From Spirochaeta sp. (GTDB lineage Bacteria > Spirochaetota > Spirochaetia > DSM-2461): a DNA stretch of 7,273 nucleotides. The stretch spans positions 1 to 7,273 of the forward strand of contig JAUVIY010000129.1 of NCBI GenBank assembly GCA_030592625.1, written 5' to 3'. Within the stretch, counting starts at the first letter, position 1. Every line of letters begins with the position of its first letter. The position numbers were made by a program, and so were the translations under genes. Under the pieces are notes generated by a model, which was not told where the DNA came from, searched no databases, and worked only from the letters and a program-made list of their open reading frames with translations. Below are positions 6,266 through 7,273 of this stretch, in pieces.

Positions 6266-6285
6266 GTATATGATATACGCATATC
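6266..6285. promoter_or_regulatory. Overlapping inverted repeats in the M48 / ankyrin divergent promoter region
   Basis: In the 91-bp gap between the divergent M48 and ankyrin genes, GTATAT-g-ATATAC (6266-6278) is a perfect palindrome around one base. GATAT-acgc-ATATC (6272-6285) is a second, overlapping one. TATGAT on + (6269-6274) and TATCAT on - (6275-6270) are each 5/6 matches to a -10 box, so this may be a two-way promoter core or an operator. -35 matches are poor on both strands. Confidence 0.35.
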
Positions 6286-6297
6286 GTAAACTTCCAG

Positions 6298-6304
6298 AAA
6301 GGAG
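6298..6304 (+). promoter_or_regulatory. Ribosome binding site of the ankyrin lipoprotein gene
   Basis: AAAGGAG lies 7 nt before the ATG at 6312. It fixes the start just ahead of a lipoprotein signal peptide and rules out the long upstream in-frame extension, which runs antisense to the M48 gene. Confidence 0.75.
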
Positions 6305-6311
6305 TGTCTTT

Positions 6312-7094
6312 ATGAAGCGTTTTTTTCCCGGGGTATTCATTGTGTTGGTTTTCGCTGCCGGGTGTGTGAGCGACCCATTTTACAAGGCTATAGCTGATGG
6401 TGATCTCGGAAAAGTTCGTTCTACAGTGGAGGCCGATCCGGGAAAGGTAGTTGAGCTTCTCGGTAATAGTGGCTATCCGCTCATCATAGCTGTGAGTTAT
6501 TACGATCCCGATGTGGTCCGCTATCTACTATCCCAAGGCGCCGACCCGAATTACCGATATGAAAGAAACGGCATGACCCCACTCATGAGGGTGTGGCCGG
6601 CCGAGGTGATGTGGATGCATGAGATATTTCAGGAGCGGTTTCCCGAAGATCGTGAAGTTCCGTCGGAGGAGTACCTGTCGATACTCCTTGAGGTGGCGAG
6701 TCTCGTCGGTGAGAGGCTGAAGGAGGTTCGGGCGGCGGGGATGGAAGGAGGAGATAACATGGCGCTTATTCTCCTCGACGCGGGTGCCGATATCAACACC
6801 CTCGATGCTCAAGGACATAACGCTCTCTGGCATGTCATGCAATATTACGGCCCTGTTACATGCCGGCTGCTCCTCGAAGAGGGTACAGAGGACCTGGAGC
6901 AGTGCCTGAAAAAGATTAAATCAGACATGGACAAAATAACAAATGATACCCTACGCCGGGAAGACTTCACAATCAACGAGACATTTTGGTACGATTACGG
7001 CCATTACAGCCAGATATACATCATCCGATTCCTCGCCTTTTCCCGACAGCTTACCCATTTGCAGATTACTCAAGAGCTCGCAAGGCGTGAATAG
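6312..7094 (+). CDS. ankyrin-repeat lipoprotein
   Basis: A 260-residue protein with a lipoprotein signal peptide: basic M-K-R, a hydrophobic core, then V-F-A-A-G-C with Cys18 as the lipidated residue. The lipobox has Ala rather than Leu at -3, a relaxed form. The mature protein should be membrane-anchored outside the cytoplasm. Ankyrin-type helices are visible at about 21-50, 52-81 (ending in Y-L-L-S-Q-G-A-D-P-N) and 87-95 (G-M-T-P-L-M). More follow at about 149-163 (L-I-L-L-D-A-G-A-D-I-N) and 167-190. Between them, residues 96-148 are a longer non-repeat segment, and the last 65 residues show no repeat. Ankyrin repeats mediate protein binding; the partner is unknown. The start is supported by a good AAAGGAG. 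The gene is divergent from the M48 protease, and its end overlaps an antisense ferredoxin-like fragment. Confidence 0.82.
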   Translation: MKRFFPGVFIVLVFAAGCVSDPFYKAIADGDLGKVRSTVEADPGKVVELLGNSGYPLIIAVSYYDPDVVRYLLSQGADPNYRYERNGMTPLMRVWPAEVMWMHEIFQERFPEDREVPSEEYLSILLEVASLVGERLKEVRAAGMEGGDNMALILLDAGADINTLDAQGHNALWHVMQYYGPVTCRLLLEEGTEDLEQCLKKIKSDMDKITNDTLRREDFTINETFWYDYGHYSQIYIIRFLAFSRQLTHLQITQELARRE

Positions 7095-7251
7095 ATGTAA
7101 TTGATGTTGTTACCATCGTAATGACATCCACAGGATATTCACTTGTGCAGATGCCGCATCCGGTACAGGTTTCCACCGATGCAAGTTGGGGATAGGCCTT
7201 GTTGTAGAAGTCCACACCGAACATGGGGAGTTCCAGACTCCCGGTATCCCT
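7066..7251 (-). pseudogene. 4Fe-4S ferredoxin-like fragment, degraded
   Basis: Reading the - strand from 7251 to the TAA at 7068-7066 gives about 61 residues between two stops. They include E-T-C-T-G-C-G-I-C-T-S-E-Y-P-V-D-V-I-T-M. This is the ferredoxin pattern C-x2-C-x2-C-x3-C-P followed by a V-D-x-I-x-M-like strand, except that the fourth Cys is Tyr (TAT where TGT is expected, one base away). An ATG at 7224 could start a 52-residue product, but there is no Shine-Dalgarno at usable distance and a TGA stands in frame at 7254-7252. After the motif the sequence becomes unlike a ferredoxin and runs 29 bp into the end of the ankyrin gene on the other strand. I read it as the broken tail of a longer iron-sulfur protein gene lying to the right. 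A functional short protein with a site-differentiated cluster is less likely. Confidence 0.6.
7103..7128. terminator. Hairpin downstream of the ankyrin gene, weak terminator candidate
   Basis: GATGTTGTTAC (7103-7113) pairs with GTAATGACATC (7118-7128) over 11 positions, including two G-T wobbles, around a CATC loop. It begins 8 nt after the ankyrin gene stop. No T-run follows on +, and the same bases encode the ferredoxin-like motif on -, so the symmetry may be chance. Confidence 0.25.
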
Positions 7252-7273
7252 TCATGCTCTAACCGAGAATGAA

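Noticed and set aside
6072..6311. Open + strand frame upstream of the ankyrin gene
   Set aside because: It is antisense to the M48 coding region. The lipoprotein signal peptide and AAAGGAG place the real start at 6312.
6221..6340. N-terminal extension of the M48 protease to an ATG at 6340 (40 basic residues)
   Set aside because: It would overlap the start and ribosome site of the divergent ankyrin gene. The protein from 6220 already has normal family length and begins with the expected membrane helix.
1..7273. CRISPR array, tRNA, insertion sequence or toxin-antitoxin pair
   Set aside because: I found no spaced direct repeats, cloverleaf-like sequence, transposase motif or small paired genes. 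The only tandem repeat is the 10-bp triplet at 3794-3823.

Overview
This window is an ordinary bacterial chromosomal stretch of mid-50s GC with dense, mostly single-gene transcription units. The source is probably Gram-negative: one gene encodes a secreted beta-barrel-like protein ending in Phe, and another a lipoprotein. The loose lipobox, the ankyrin lipoprotein and the sugar-acid enzymes would suit a free-living spirochaete, but this is an impression and no marker gene settles it. I see no rRNA, tRNA, CRISPR array, insertion sequence or phage gene.

Left part (1-1837, all + strand): a three-gene run. It holds the C-terminal half of a TauE/SafE-type anion permease cut by the window edge, a small DUF1634-like three-helix membrane protein started at TTG and overlapping the permease stop, and an alpha/beta hydrolase started at GTG 4 bp later. 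The tight spacing argues for one transcript.

Middle part (1861-3802): a convergent gap of 23 bp leads to dlgD/yiaK (2,3-diketo-L-gulonate reductase family, - strand), which is divergent from an aldo/keto reductase (+ strand). The two coding regions are separated by only 22 bp. At the exact centre of that gap is a self-complementary ATTATAAT, 7 bp from each ATG, which looks like a shared symmetric -10 element driving two leaderless transcripts. The two oxidoreductases are probably co-regulated in sugar or sugar-acid metabolism.

Right part (3841-7273): single genes on strictly alternating strands. They are a small signal-peptide beta-barrel-like protein (-), a DUF4405 two-helix, His-rich membrane protein in a markedly AT-rich patch (+), a Ste24-type M48 membrane metalloprotease (-), an ankyrin-repeat lipoprotein (+), and at the right edge a 4Fe-4S ferredoxin-like fragment (-) that lacks the fourth cluster cysteine and looks like a gene remnant.

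The most notable observations are the symmetric leaderless divergent promoter, the degraded ferredoxin fragment, and a 10-bp triplication that closes all three frames at the aldo/keto reductase stop. I found no convincing new multi-gene system.
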